From contig JAMXDE010000033.1 of NCBI GenBank assembly GCA_026770025.1, forward strand, positions 248,001 to 312,000: a DNA stretch of 64,000 nt, written 5' to 3'. The notes beneath the pieces are model-generated. The model had not been told where the DNA came from and ran no database searches. It saw only the letters and a list, made by a program, of their open reading frames with translations. The DNA is from Craspedostauros australis. Taxonomy: Eukaryota > Bacillariophyta > Bacillariophyceae > Mastogloiales > Achnanthaceae. Position numbers and translations under genes: made by a program. Below, piece by piece: positions 10,367 through 20,129 of this stretch. Positions within the stretch are counted from its first letter, which is position 1. Each line of letters begins with the position of its first letter.

Positions 10367-11441
10367 CCTTGTGTTTTTTTTTGTCTCTCTCTTCTCTGTG
10401 CTGCCTACAACTCGTGCCCACCTCAACGCCAACCAACAAACACTAATACCACCGACCATCCCAGACATCACACACACACACACCGTCAATCCGGACGCCC
10501 CGAGCGACATACTACTAAGCTCTAACTTAGCAGATATCGTTGCATTATCCACGAAACAACTCCCCACATCCTCTACCTGTTCACTGCGCTACGCAACACT
10601 GAACTTCGGTCTCCACATGACTAGCAGCATCTGGCCTGCTTTCGAGCACGTCCTTTGCACACATGACGACGGCTTGCCCCACGCGCTTCGGACGTACCCG
10701 GACTCGACCCAATTCCTTGGGTCGACGGCAAGAGTGTCCCACCGGATTCTGAACGAACTTCCGGTGGACTTTCTGGTCGCCCACGGGGTCCAGAATACGG
10801 AATGGCGTAGCTGGGTGCTCCACTGCCAAGTCAACCTACGACCTCGGCTAGTCATCGAGATATGGACGGGACCCCACCTGGGGTGGATACAACAGGCGGC
10901 CTCCAAACGGGAGTGCAAGCTCTGGACGGACCTTGGTTACGGAACACAGATCAAGGCCCTCCCCAACCAACGAATGGGTGGAGCGGTATCGGTGATTTAT
11001 ACGGTGGTGGTGAGGGCGGCAACAACGTGGACGGCATCTGGCATCGACTGGCCAGACCTCCAACCCGCATCTGAGCGAAGCATGGCGAACTGTCTTCGTC
11101 ACTGCGGAGTTCCTCGACGATGCTATATAACGAAGAGCAACGCCCAGTCGGTCGTTGACAGCGCAACATCTGCAATGCCAATGGACCGGCTTGCCCTCAT
11201 TCAGACGGATAGAGGCGTCCGACGCCTCTTTCCAGACGAGTTAGGGAAAGCCCTGGGCAGCTCGCTCCCCGGAGAGGTGCTGAAGCAGGCGAAATGGCGA
11301 GTGCTTTTCCACACTCCGTCACAACACCTGCTGGAGTACCTCTCCACACCGCTGATGGACTTGGCCCGCCATGTACATCGGCACTCCGAACACTCCCAAC
11401 CTACGACACCAACGACAGAACGACGACGACGACGACGATGA
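10356..11441 (+). CDS. Uncharacterised retrotransposon ORF upstream of, and in frame with, RT
   Basis: 361 codons from the ATG at 10356, which overlaps the end of the gag-like frame by 11 bases. No family recognised; the sequence is not low-complexity until its C-terminal Arg run. It ends at a TGA (11439-11441) that lies inside a run of CGA codons. The same frame stays open afterwards to another TGA at 11682-11684 and then straight into RT, so this is probably the N-terminal part of an RT polyprotein cut off by a C-to-T change in a CpG, or by a stop that is read through. It could alternatively be a separate accessory protein. Confidence 0.5.
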   Translation: MMPNLVFFFVSLFSVLPTTRAHLNANQQTLIPPTIPDITHTHTVNPDAPSDILLSSNLADIVALSTKQLPTSSTCSLRYATLNFGLHMTSSIWPAFEHVLCTHDDGLPHALRTYPDSTQFLGSTARVSHRILNELPVDFLVAHGVQNTEWRSWVLHCQVNLRPRLVIEIWTGPHLGWIQQAASKRECKLWTDLGYGTQIKALPNQRMGGAVSVIYTVVVRAATTWTASGIDWPDLQPASERSMANCLRHCGVPRRCYITKSNAQSVVDSATSAMPMDRLALIQTDRGVRRLFPDELGKALGSSLPGEVLKQAKWRVLFHTPSQHLLEYLSTPLMDLARHVHRHSEHSQPTTPTTERRRRRR

Positions 11442-11684
11442 CGACGACGAAGACAGACCCAACAAATCATGCCTGAGGGCAACAACGGCGACTCTCAATA
11501 TCAATGGTCCCCACCCGACCTCTCTCCCGGCGGCGATTGGCATCGGCGCCGTGTGGGCAACCTGCGGCAGGCTTGTGCGCGGTACGGAAAGCGATCCGCT
11601 TCGCTACTCGAGGACGGACTCGACGATCTACGCGTTCACCGCACCAACTACACTGATACACACCCTGACCCCAAACAGCTATGA
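11439..11684 (+). pseudogene. Pair of in-frame TGA codons interrupting the RT polyprotein frame
   Basis: Frame 10356-13805 is continuous except for TGA at 11439-11441 and TGA at 11682-11684. The first sits in a run of CGA codons and differs from CGA by one transition at a CpG. Between the two stops 80 sense codons remain open. This reads as slight mutational decay, although suppression of the stops cannot be excluded. Confidence 0.5.
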
Positions 11685-13805
11685 GTGCTCTGGTGGGAGT
11701 TCCCCCAGCAACACTGGGACCATCTGCGAGAAGGGAGTCCGATGAATTTCCTGGGCACCCCGGAATCAGGACACCATGACAACACCGACATGACCGCTGA
11801 ACAACAACAGGTGGCAGCGGACTTCGTCGACGAGCTACTCAGCCTCGGCGTCGTCGAGCCGCAAGACCCACTCCATCCGGTGGTCGTCAATGCTCCTCTC
11901 TTTGCTCTACCGAAACCCATGCAGCCCGATCAATGGCGCATCATCGCCAACATGCGAGAAAACCGCACCAACGAGTTCATTGGGGCCGATCCGACCATTT
12001 TTCCAAAAAGCCGCGACATTTTGAAACAAATGTATCACGGTGGATGGTCGGCGGTGGTGGATGCTTCGAAGTATTTTTACCAATTTCGAACGCGTCCTGA
12101 CGAAAGGCGATTTCTCGGCATCCAACATCCGATTTCGGGAAAAATGTACCAGTATGCTGGGCTGCCAATGGGATCTAGCCAATCACCGGCTATCGCATGC
12201 AGGCTAGGAACTGCTTTCCTCCGACGACTACGCGAGCATTCTCCGATATACCAAGGCACTCAACACTCTAATATGTGGTGGACCGCATTCGACCAAGGCC
12301 TGGACTATGACCATACCAGAGGACAGGGACTTGTGTCCATCGGATCCGACGGATTGCCTGCCGCTCTCGTGTGGGCCCACTGCGATGACTTCATCATCCA
12401 TGGACCCACACGCCGCAAGACCGCAGCGGCATTGTCGGCCTTCCTTGACCTGTCGGTGGACTGTGGCCTACTCTGTCACCCGGGCAAGCTCACGCCACCC
12501 AGCCAGGTCGTCAAGTACACTGGACTGATTTTCGACACCATGAGCACACCACGCCTACGCATTCCTCCGCTGAAACGAGACAAGATCATCGCGGTGCTGG
12601 ACTACATCGAAGCCACACCCACAAGGGTCTCCCGACTCGCCCTCGCGGTTCTGGCGGGCATGTTGGAGAGCGTAGCCGAGGCCACACCATCATACCTCGG
12701 TCGCAACTACCTGCGGGCTCTCTACGCACTCGTCCATCCTGACGATTGGGACCAACCTGATCTACCATACTTCAGCTACACAGCTCTCACCCATGCAGTC
12801 ACACAAGACCTCCAATGGTGGCGATCAGCGCTCACCAACGACACCGCTCGAAGCGGCCGCGCAACCCGCACCGGCATCCTTGTCAGCAGCTTTGGAGACG
12901 GCAGTGGCACAGGCACTGGCGGCACCATCCTCTTTCCCAGTCAACCCTCATGTATGTGGATGGGCACATGGTCCTCCCTTGTGGCCACACGCCACTCATC
13001 CAACTGGAAGGAGCTATGCACCCTACTCAGCACTCTGCAGCAGGTCGCCAACAACCCAGCATCCGCTATGGACGTCTTCGGCGCCACCTTCTTCTACTTC
13101 ACCGACAACATGTGCACCTACTGTGTTGTCGATGGAGGCACTTCCACATCACCAGAACTGCACAAGATGGTCCGAAAGATCAAGCAGCTCGAGCTTCGCC
13201 TGTCGTGCCACCTCCAAGTCATCCACATCCCCGGCACCGCCATCATCACAGAAGGGACGGACGGACTCAGCCGTGGGATCTGGATTAATGCGGCTCATCA
13301 GAGGCCTACCTCATCACAGATCTTATCCGCGTGTCTGGCCCCGGCACCACTCCAACAACGGCATGTCTCCCGGATCGCGTCCCTCGCCTTCCCCGACACT
13401 CTCACGACTGTACTACTACGTCGATGGGATCGCCCCTGGAACCCAGAGAGCTGCATGAACTGCGTCACCCTGTGGGCACCGCCGCCAGAACTGGCCTATC
13501 AGCTGATCTACTTCCTGCTGGGGTGCTGGGCGGAACAACCATTGGATACCGGATTCGTCATCCTCGTCCCCAGAGTGCTCCAGCGCACTTTCGTCCGACT
13601 CTCACGTCACCTCATCCGGGTTGGGGTGTTCACCAACGACGACCTGTCTCTCTCTTCTTCTTCTCCTCTCAACATTCCTAACCTCCTCCTCCGCGTCTCT
13701 CCACACACTCGTTCTCTCACGCCTCCCAGAATGGACTTTGCTCCCCGCTCCCGGAATCGACGGCATCACCAACGGATCGCCGAGCGTTTGCACGGGCTGT
13801 GCTAG
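11685..13805 (+). CDS. Reverse transcriptase with RNase H of the tyrosine-recombinase retrotransposon
   Basis: The frame is open from just after the TGA at 11682 to 13805; the first ATG is at 11742. The RT domain shows a PLFALPKPMQPDQWRII entry motif, the VDASKYFYQF region (catalytic Asp), the QYAGLPMGSSQSPAIA motif, and a catalytic box WAHCDDFIIHG near 12372-12404 with CDD where most elements have a Y-x-DD. The RNase H domain follows with FGDGSG, NWKEL, YFTDN and TDGLSRG as acidic residues in order. It copies element RNA to DNA and removes the RNA strand. The last 185 bases or more overlap the recombinase frame in the +1 frame. Upstream sequence 11469-11681 is in the same frame, so the native protein probably began further 5'. 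Confidence 0.85.
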   Translation: MLWWEFPQQHWDHLREGSPMNFLGTPESGHHDNTDMTAEQQQVAADFVDELLSLGVVEPQDPLHPVVVNAPLFALPKPMQPDQWRIIANMRENRTNEFIGADPTIFPKSRDILKQMYHGGWSAVVDASKYFYQFRTRPDERRFLGIQHPISGKMYQYAGLPMGSSQSPAIACRLGTAFLRRLREHSPIYQGTQHSNMWWTAFDQGLDYDHTRGQGLVSIGSDGLPAALVWAHCDDFIIHGPTRRKTAAALSAFLDLSVDCGLLCHPGKLTPPSQVVKYTGLIFDTMSTPRLRIPPLKRDKIIAVLDYIEATPTRVSRLALAVLAGMLESVAEATPSYLGRNYLRALYALVHPDDWDQPDLPYFSYTALTHAVTQDLQWWRSALTNDTARSGRATRTGILVSSFGDGSGTGTGGTILFPSQPSCMWMGTWSSLVATRHSSNWKELCTLLSTLQQVANNPASAMDVFGATFFYFTDNMCTYCVVDGGTSTSPELHKMVRKIKQLELRLSCHLQVIHIPGTAIITEGTDGLSRGIWINAAHQRPTSSQILSACLAPAPLQQRHVSRIASLAFPDTLTTVLLRRWDRPWNPESCMNCVTLWAPPPELAYQLIYFLLGCWAEQPLDTGFVILVPRVLQRTFVRLSRHLIRVGVFTNDDLSLSSSSPLNIPNLLLRVSPHTRSLTPPRMDFAPRSRNRRHHQRIAERLHGLC

Positions 13806-15252
13806 GAGCATCAATCGGCACACCGCCGCGCACCAGTGTCACTTCGCAGACAGCGGATTCACTCACAACGGCATCTCCTACCAACCATGCCACACCCGAT
13901 ACCACAAGCTGTGCTGCCGAGCCGGACCTCCCTTCCGCACGCGCCTCCGCAATCATAAGGGCCTGATGTTGCCACCCAACCTCAGCATACTGGGTCTCTT
14001 TGTCTGTGAGGCATGCACGGTCCGAGTGCACCTCCAGCGGGAGCTGGTCTCCAGCCCCACAGACTATCACCTCCTCCGCTTGGAACGTATGCGCATCATT
14101 GACATGGCACACAACTGGGCGGCGGGCACGCTCACCACCTACAGCAGCAAGATTCAGGTGTTGCGCAAGTTCGGTCTACAGTACGGCATTCCGACTATGC
14201 AACCGCCCGACATCCAATCGCCGCCCTGCTCCGACACGATTCCGATCATGTGGGCGCAGGAGCACTACGCCACGCAGGCGCCCTCTCGTAAGAACACACT
14301 CGACGCCCAGACCATCAAGTTCAGCACCGTGCGTGGGCTACGCAGCGCTGCATCAGCCTCCGGCATGTGGAATATGTGCATCGCGCATCCCGAACGCGCC
14401 ATGCTCGACGCCAAACAACGACCCATCACCGTCGATACATGTCTCCCGACGGACCATCTCGGGTATTCGATGCTGACACAGGGCATGCGCACGCGACTCG
14501 GCGAAGACTCGAGGCCTTCAGCCGCCTTGCTCTCCCGTCACATCCACTTCATGGACCAAAGCTTCCTCCACCAATACCAACATGCAGTCACGCCACAACA
14601 ACGACGGACAGCAGCAATGGCGGGCGTCATCAACCTCATGGGCTGGCTGGGATGGCTACGGGCTGCGGAAACCTTTGTTATTTCGTGGTCGGATGTCACC
14701 ATTCTCGACCCACGCGACGCCAGCAACAACGACCTCCCACCAAACACAGGTGCAGTACTGCTACGCCTGGCCATGCAGACGAAGTCCGATCGCAGTCGGC
14801 AAGCCGACGTCGTCATCGCCTTCCGCACCTCGTCAGGTCTCAGTCTCGGCGACTGGATGCTTCGCGCGCGAACGGAGCGAGATCACCACGTCCCAACGGA
14901 CCTCGTGGCTCACCATCCTTCGGGACAGCCATGGACGTCGCAGTTCTACCGCACGACGTTCGTGTATCCATCCCTGCTGGAGCAACAACAACGCGGCGAC
15001 ACCTTTCTACGGTCGGCCATCGGCGCGCAACAAGTGCCCATTCCCACACGGTTCTACTCTTTTCACATGTATCGGCGAGGGGGGCGCACCCACGTTTCCC
15101 GGAAGCGGCCGGGATGTGTGCGAGCGGCCACCAAACTCGAGGTCTCCGAACACGGGCGCTGGCGACGACAGCGCGCTAACGAGGATATGCCTACGGCGTA
15201 TCTGCAGTGGCCACTCGCGGACCGGCTGCGGATCACCGCGCTTTGCATGTGA
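13507..15252 (+). CDS. Tyrosine recombinase of the retrotransposon, with N-terminal cysteine/histidine-rich region
   Basis: The frame is open from just after a TGA at 13504-13506 and overlaps the RT frame to 13805. There is no ATG until 13966, so translation probably reaches it by a +1 shift from RT, by splicing, or from a non-ATG start. Before that ATG lies a Cys/His-rich segment (VCTGCARS, HQCHF, CHTRYHKLCC, then VCEAC) resembling a PHD-like zinc finger. The C-terminal half is a tyrosine recombinase: GWLGWLRAAETF holds the first catalytic Arg, FHMYRRGG gives His-x-x-Arg, EHGRW the second His region, and AYLQW the tyrosine nucleophile. It would integrate the circular cDNA without making a target duplication. 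Confidence 0.85.
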   Translation, partial: STSCWGAGRNNHWIPDSSSSSPECSSALSSDSHVTSSGLGCSPTTTCLSLLLLLSTFLTSSSASLHTLVLSRLPEWTLLPAPGIDGITNGSPSVCTGCARSINRHTAAHQCHFADSGFTHNGISYQPCHTRYHKLCCRAGPPFRTRLRNHKGLMLPPNLSILGLFVCEACTVRVHLQRELVSSPTDYHLLRLERMRIIDMAHNWAAGTLTTYSSKIQVLRKFGLQYGIPTMQPPDIQSPPCSDTIPIMWAQEHYATQAPSRKNTLDAQTIKFSTVRGLRSAASASGMWNMCIAHPERAMLDAKQRPITVDTCLPTDHLGYSMLTQGMRTRLGEDSRPSAALLSRHIHFMDQSFLHQYQHAVTPQQRRTAAMAGVINLMGWLGWLRAAETFVISWSDVTILDPRDASNNDLPPNTGAVLLRLAMQTKSDRSRQADVVIAFRTSSGLSLGDWMLRARTERDHHVPTDLVAHHPSGQPWTSQFYRTTFVYPSLLEQQQRGDTFLRSAIGAQQVPIPTRFYSFHMYRRGGRTHVSRKRPGCVRAATKLEVSEHGRWRRQRANEDMPTAYLQWPLADRLRITALCM

Positions 15253-16267
15253 TTGCCGGCAGCTCACTTTTTCTCGTTGTTCCTCTTTTTCTTCCACTTC
15301 TTTCTCTTTTGGGGGGGGGAGCCCTCTTTTTCGCCACCTGTGACAAAAAACAGGGGGCACCGAGAGGAAGATACTCTCCCTCTGCCAGGGGGGATTCCAG
15401 CGCTCTCCCTCCAACCATGATCGAATCAGTCAACACCAACGCAAACAGCCGAGGCAGAGACCAGAGACGAACTTGGCCAGGAGGGATCGAGCCGGATGAT
15501 CCAAGACAAGCTTGGAGGTGCTAGTAACCCTACCACCCAACGCAGACAAGCTATGTGTCTATTGGATTAGCCCGGGGCAGAACAAAAGAGGCGAAAGCAA
15601 CCCCACCATTTAATCAGTACCAGTTTTTGTGACGTGGCGTCGAGACGCGCGTTCTGTCAGGTTCTCGTGAAATAGCATCGCAAAGGACCGCGACCCCCTC
15701 CTCCTTGCATAGTACGCATACCGCCTGGCGTCTTCAAAAGATATCGATGATGAAATGGATGCAAAACACATGTTTGGGACGCCGTTCAAGTCTTGTTCAT
15801 GGTTCGCATCAAGCAGGCCGATACATGGAGCCAGGCAAGGACGCGTGCCATTGTCTCTGCAACGGAAAAAATCCGCGACGCGCCGGCCACTATGATGCAA
15901 AACAACGACAAACATGAAAGACTAAAAACGCGGAAGAGGTCCAACCGATGGGGAGAACAGCACGAAGAGCACCAAGCGCCACCAAGGGGCACTTCGTCGT
16001 ATTTATGTCAACTCGATCATTGATTTAGTTGCGGTGCCATAAATGCGATTACGAAATAATCCAACATGTGCGCTTTGACTGCACGCGGGCGTGTTGCCAA
16101 CTGTGTTTTCTGTTTTGGTCGGGCAGTTGGTCCACGAAACAGCAAAGACGCACCAAATCTGCCACGCGTCTCGCACCATTGTGTGCAAGAACAGAAACCG
16201 CAGACATGCATGACGCCAAGGCGATTCTATCGCGCACAGAGACAAGCACGTCAGGCAGCCGCACGCA
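15253..16267. other. About 1 kb with no convincing gene; contains the retrotransposon 3' untranslated part
   Basis: A T/C-rich stretch with a run of nine G near 15311-15320 follows the recombinase stop. A possible terminal repeat of the retrotransposon should lie here, but no match to the 5' side was identified by eye. Short ORFs on both strands show nothing recognisable. Confidence 0.4.
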
Positions 16268-19138
16268 ATGCAAACCGCGTATGGTACAACACGCAGAGAC
16301 AAGCAGCGGATGATGTGTTACTGCCATGCGAGCACAACAAGTCCAAAGAGGAGAGTGCATCCGGAGCCGACGAACAACCAACACACACACAACCACAACG
16401 ACAACCGCGACGATAAGAGCAACAACAACAGGAAGACATGCAAAGAGATGCCGCGGACACCGACCTTCACGCTGTACAGGACATCAGCAAAGAAGCCAGA
16501 TGGATCAATTGTTGACACAAGATCAGCGGTCTTGGCGCCGTACGCAGTGGCGACCACGACACCACTGCCACCGATTCTGCGCCATCCGAGCGCCGGTGGT
16601 GGCGATGATACCTCCCGGTCTCCTCCAGATGACAACGCTAATCGGCACAAAAGGGATTGCGGTGACTGGGATATGACGGTTCCTCCAGCATCCGGCAGCC
16701 TGCAGCAGCATGATTGGAAGTATCGACGGGATGGAGCACCCAACTATCCGCACCATCATTACTACGCTTCCTTCTCACAAAGGACGCACCCGTCACAACT
16801 GCCGACAACGCAGCCTCCACATGGCCATCCGCACGGCGCTCACCACCAGGAGAGTCATGTTGGTTACTGGTCACGTCCACCATCCTACCAGAGATACGGG
16901 CCTGATCCATCGCATCCATCTCATGCTTCTCACTTGGATATTGGTACCTCGTCTGATTGCGTGGACGGTCGGTCGGTTCCTGGGGTCGATGTCGCGGCTC
17001 GAGACAAACACGAGGTTGATCATGCTCACGCTCCGCAAAAGAATGCGGAACCGTGCTTCGGATGTCCGAACCCACCAGCGTCAACCACAGCAGCGCCATA
17101 TCCGGGCGATCATGATGCTAAGTCTCAGCGACTGCCTACGCTTCCACATAGGCATGCCATCAGCTATCAGCCATTCTATCCGGATTATCATCCAAATCAC
17201 CGTGCGGCTGCATTTGCGAACGCCACTGCTGACCGTCGTTCTGAGTTTCATGATGGTCAGCATTCGGGCTATCCAAGGGACAATCGTCCTCACTACGAGT
17301 ACTCGTATCCACAGGATCATACGAGCAATCAGACGCACAACCATCGCGACAACTACGATGGATCTCGCTGGGATCCTCAATATCGATCTCCTCCGTCTGC
17401 ACCTACGCCAACGTACAATTATCCACCGCGACCTCGTCAGTGTGCGCAATGTGGCCATGAATGTAAATGTTCAAAGTATGAGCCGGACGAGTCTGTGGAT
17501 TCCGAAGGTGGTTCCAGATCGTGCTCGAGGGATTGGAATGGGCGTTCTGCGCCACCGCCTCTGCACGAAAGCGAGTCTCGGTATAGCTATGAGCATTCAT
17601 CGCGTATCCGATACCATCGTGACGTTGCCGAGGAACAGTGCGATTATGATCCCAAAAGACGTAGGCGGAGCAAAGAGTCAGAAAGAGAGAGAGAACGTGC
17701 AGAATCACCGAACTTGGCTGCGTCGGACGACCACTCACTATCAATCAAACCACAGCCAGTTGATTCCACACCGAGGTCAGAGCTGGAAGAGCCAACAAAC
17801 ATCGATCATGACTATCAACGACAAAATCAAATTTCGGAGAACAATGCAAATACCAATACTACTCATATCCGTACGCAACCATTGTCAATCGTGCTGAGAG
17901 CCGAAGAACTCGAGGAGTCAGATGAGGAGTGCGAACCTGCATACGCGCAATCGCTGCCACCATCACAGTCGGCGACGACCGCACGCGACGCTACAGCAAG
18001 AGCACCAACCAAAGTACGCAGTACTACGAGCACAAATGTGGAAATTCGAATCGAAACAACCAAAACAGTCTCGGAGAGGACGGTGTGCGAACGATTGGAA
18101 GTCACCCATGGGAATCCGAAATCGAACTTGAGAACTTCACGCGTGATTATGAATCCTGGTGGGATGCAAACAAGCAACAAGCCAATTGCAACCTCCATCG
18201 GCAGCAAATGCCATGACGGCAGCAGCAACAGCAGCAAGAAACGTGACCGAACAGATACAGCAAGCGATGCAGAAGATCAAAGCAATCTGAAACGATCGGA
18301 TGCTGATCATAGACATTTGGACCTTCGGATGCAAATGGTCGCACTGGACGGAACCGGAGTACCGACAATTCCGGCGATCAGCAGCGCCAACCAAAACGGC
18401 GACATGATTGTCACGCAAACAACGGCAGGCGCCACGTCACAACCACATCCCCAGATGGTACAACAGAGCTACACAATGGGTGTCAATGATGTGGCCAACA
18501 CAACTACTGCTACAACTGCGACTGGAACTGAAATAGCAGCAGATCAATTCATTCCACCAGGCTTGCCAACCGTGCTTCCACGGATTATCACGGCACCGGG
18601 TGGACCACAGGGGATTTCGGACGGACAGATCTTCTTTGATCCGGTATCGCAGTGTTTCTTGATGGCGCAAGAGATTCCAGCGAATGAAGCAACGAATGAA
18701 GCAACGCAGCATGTCAGGCCAACAAGCACCATTCAGAACCCCGTGAATCCACAGCTGCCGATGATCGCTATGCCCCCGCCCACGTTAGACCAAGCGGGAT
18801 CGCTCATTCAGCCCATGGCCGGGCCATTGATCCCAGCCGGGAGCAATAACCCCGTCTTCTTGCAGCAACCGAATGGAGGCGTGGCCGGCATGCCGAACTT
18901 GATGCTGATGAATCCATCCGGCCTGCAGCAGATGATTCAGGCCAATCCCATCCCCTTCGGCGCCACCATCATTCCCAGCGAAACGATCACTGGCCCCAAC
19001 CTTTTGCAGACGTACCCTGCGACCGTTGTTGCTCCGAACGGCGCCTCCGACCTGGCGCCTGGATGGCAGCAAATTGCGATTCCAAACCCACAACTGCAAC
19101 TGCAACCTCCACAACTATACCAACTGGAGCAACATTGA
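16268..19138 (+). CDS. Large low-complexity protein of unknown function (956 aa or slightly shorter)
   Basis: Not recognised. The frame starts with ATG 16268; a second ATG at 16448 (MPRTPTFTLYRTSAKKPDGS) is an equally plausible start. The protein is rich in Pro, His, Tyr, Ser, Asp and Asn for the first 400 residues, has a small Cys cluster (CAQCGHECKCSKYE) around residue 395, then an Arg/Glu stretch with ERERE, and ends in a Gln/Pro/Ile/Met-rich segment with no charged clusters. This is the look of a disordered regulatory or RNA-binding scaffold, but no domain is visible. It is one uninterrupted frame of 2.9 kb, which supports it being real despite overlapping ORFs in other frames. Confidence 0.55.
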   Translation: MQTAYGTTRRDKQRMMCYCHASTTSPKRRVHPEPTNNQHTHNHNDNRDDKSNNNRKTCKEMPRTPTFTLYRTSAKKPDGSIVDTRSAVLAPYAVATTTPLPPILRHPSAGGGDDTSRSPPDDNANRHKRDCGDWDMTVPPASGSLQQHDWKYRRDGAPNYPHHHYYASFSQRTHPSQLPTTQPPHGHPHGAHHQESHVGYWSRPPSYQRYGPDPSHPSHASHLDIGTSSDCVDGRSVPGVDVAARDKHEVDHAHAPQKNAEPCFGCPNPPASTTAAPYPGDHDAKSQRLPTLPHRHAISYQPFYPDYHPNHRAAAFANATADRRSEFHDGQHSGYPRDNRPHYEYSYPQDHTSNQTHNHRDNYDGSRWDPQYRSPPSAPTPTYNYPPRPRQCAQCGHECKCSKYEPDESVDSEGGSRSCSRDWNGRSAPPPLHESESRYSYEHSSRIRYHRDVAEEQCDYDPKRRRRSKESERERERAESPNLAASDDHSLSIKPQPVDSTPRSELEEPTNIDHDYQRQNQISENNANTNTTHIRTQPLSIVLRAEELEESDEECEPAYAQSLPPSQSATTARDATARAPTKVRSTTSTNVEIRIETTKTVSERTVCERLEVTHGNPKSNLRTSRVIMNPGGMQTSNKPIATSIGSKCHDGSSNSSKKRDRTDTASDAEDQSNLKRSDADHRHLDLRMQMVALDGTGVPTIPAISSANQNGDMIVTQTTAGATSQPHPQMVQQSYTMGVNDVANTTTATTATGTEIAADQFIPPGLPTVLPRIITAPGGPQGISDGQIFFDPVSQCFLMAQEIPANEATNEATQHVRPTSTIQNPVNPQLPMIAMPPPTLDQAGSLIQPMAGPLIPAGSNNPVFLQQPNGGVAGMPNLMLMNPSGLQQMIQANPIPFGATIIPSETITGPNLLQTYPATVVAPNGASDLAPGWQQIAIPNPQLQLQPPQLYQLEQH

Positions 19139-19746
19139 AGACGGTGGTCTTGAGTGCGCAAAGCTCCTGCCATCGTCATCATCATCGTTGGAGTTGTTAC
19201 GAACACAAATTTTAATCGGCACGCACAACGGCGACGCTTATCACCTTCTCTGTTGGGTATGAAGACGTGCACCTCTGCAAGAACATTCAACGCTTGTGTT
19301 CTCCATCGAAAAGTGCGGCAGTCTCCAGGAACTACTCGCATAGTAGATGATACTTTCTCACAGTCGCGTGTACCGGAAACCGACAGTTCGTCATCACCCC
19401 TTGCATCTCGCACACCTGAATGAAATGTCAACGCAACCAGAATTCGTCTGGTTGCCACGCCGAATACCTGTGCGGAGCCACCTGCGTCATGTCGATGATT
19501 GTTGTTTGTGTTCCGAACCCACGATCGTGGCCGACCCACAGCACACAAACATCAAGGATTCGCTCTTTCCGGGTTGACGTGCGGACAGTTTGGGTGACAT
19601 TAGTTGGATTCGATGTTGCCATCATGCATGACTAGAACTTGTCCGTTTTAGACAGACGCATTCGAGAACTCCTTGTTGTCACTTTCGAACAAAAACGGAC
19701 AACACATCACACCAAATGACGCGCCAAAAGAGGAATACCACACAAT
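19139..19746. other. Intergenic spacer, nothing recognised
   Basis: Overlapping short ORFs without motifs. The segment ends at the AAT that may be one copy of a target duplication of the DNA transposon beginning at 19747. Confidence 0.4.
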
Positions 19747-19777
19747 GGAGGTGGTTGTAAGGGTCATAATTTCATAA
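19747..19777 (+). repeat. Left terminal inverted repeat
   Basis: Begins GGAGGTGGTTGTAAGGG and is perfectly complementary to 22261-22291. A 17-bp part of its inner side (TCATAATTTCATAATCT, 19764-19780) recurs directly at 19927-19943, perhaps a subterminal repeat or a nested end. Confidence 0.9.
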
Positions 19778-20129
19778 TCTGGGCCTCTCGACCAATCATA
19801 TCGCTCCATTTAGGGCACAAGATACCTTTCGGCTCGTCGTCGAATTGGGGGTCAACGTCGACATAACGTCAATCGAAATAATTATGAACTCCTTGTCCGC
19901 GAATATGAACGCTCCTCGGAGACCGTTCATAATTTCATAATCTCTCTGACGAGTCGTGGTAGTCCAAAATTCGTTCTCAACAGCTACATCGGAGCAAAAC
20001 TTTGTGCTCACACCAGATTGATCCGATGTGCTCTACTGCAAATTGATTATTCGTTCCCACCCGTTGTATCGCAACTGTCTGTTGCAATTTAACTCCTTCT
20101 TTAGATGCACCTAGTGTACCTCTGTATTT

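Larger units (their letters stand above)
8093..15252 (+). mobile_element. Tyrosine-recombinase (DIRS/Ngaro-type) retrotransposon, coding core
   Basis: Four consecutive plus-strand reading frames encode a gag-like protein, an uncharacterised segment, reverse transcriptase with RNase H, and a tyrosine recombinase. RT plus RNase H followed by a tyrosine recombinase, with no DDE integrase and no aspartic protease seen, is the hallmark of the DIRS/Ngaro order. Such elements integrate through a circular DNA intermediate and leave no target duplication, so outer limits cannot be set from flanking repeats. I looked for split direct or inverted terminal repeats in 7400-8092 and 15253-16000 and found none convincing, so the coordinates cover only the coding core. 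The gag and recombinase frames are open, while the RT frame carries two in-frame TGA codons, so this copy may be recently disabled. Confidence 0.85.

Noticed and set aside
10490-11460. Possible CRISPR or tandem array at the CA and CGA tracts of the retrotransposon
   Set aside because: These are simple dinucleotide and trinucleotide runs without spacers.
16710-17897. 395-codon plus-strand ORF overlapping the 956-codon protein
   Set aside because: Arg/Ile/Met-rich shifted-frame product typical of a shadow; it is wholly inside the longer frame.
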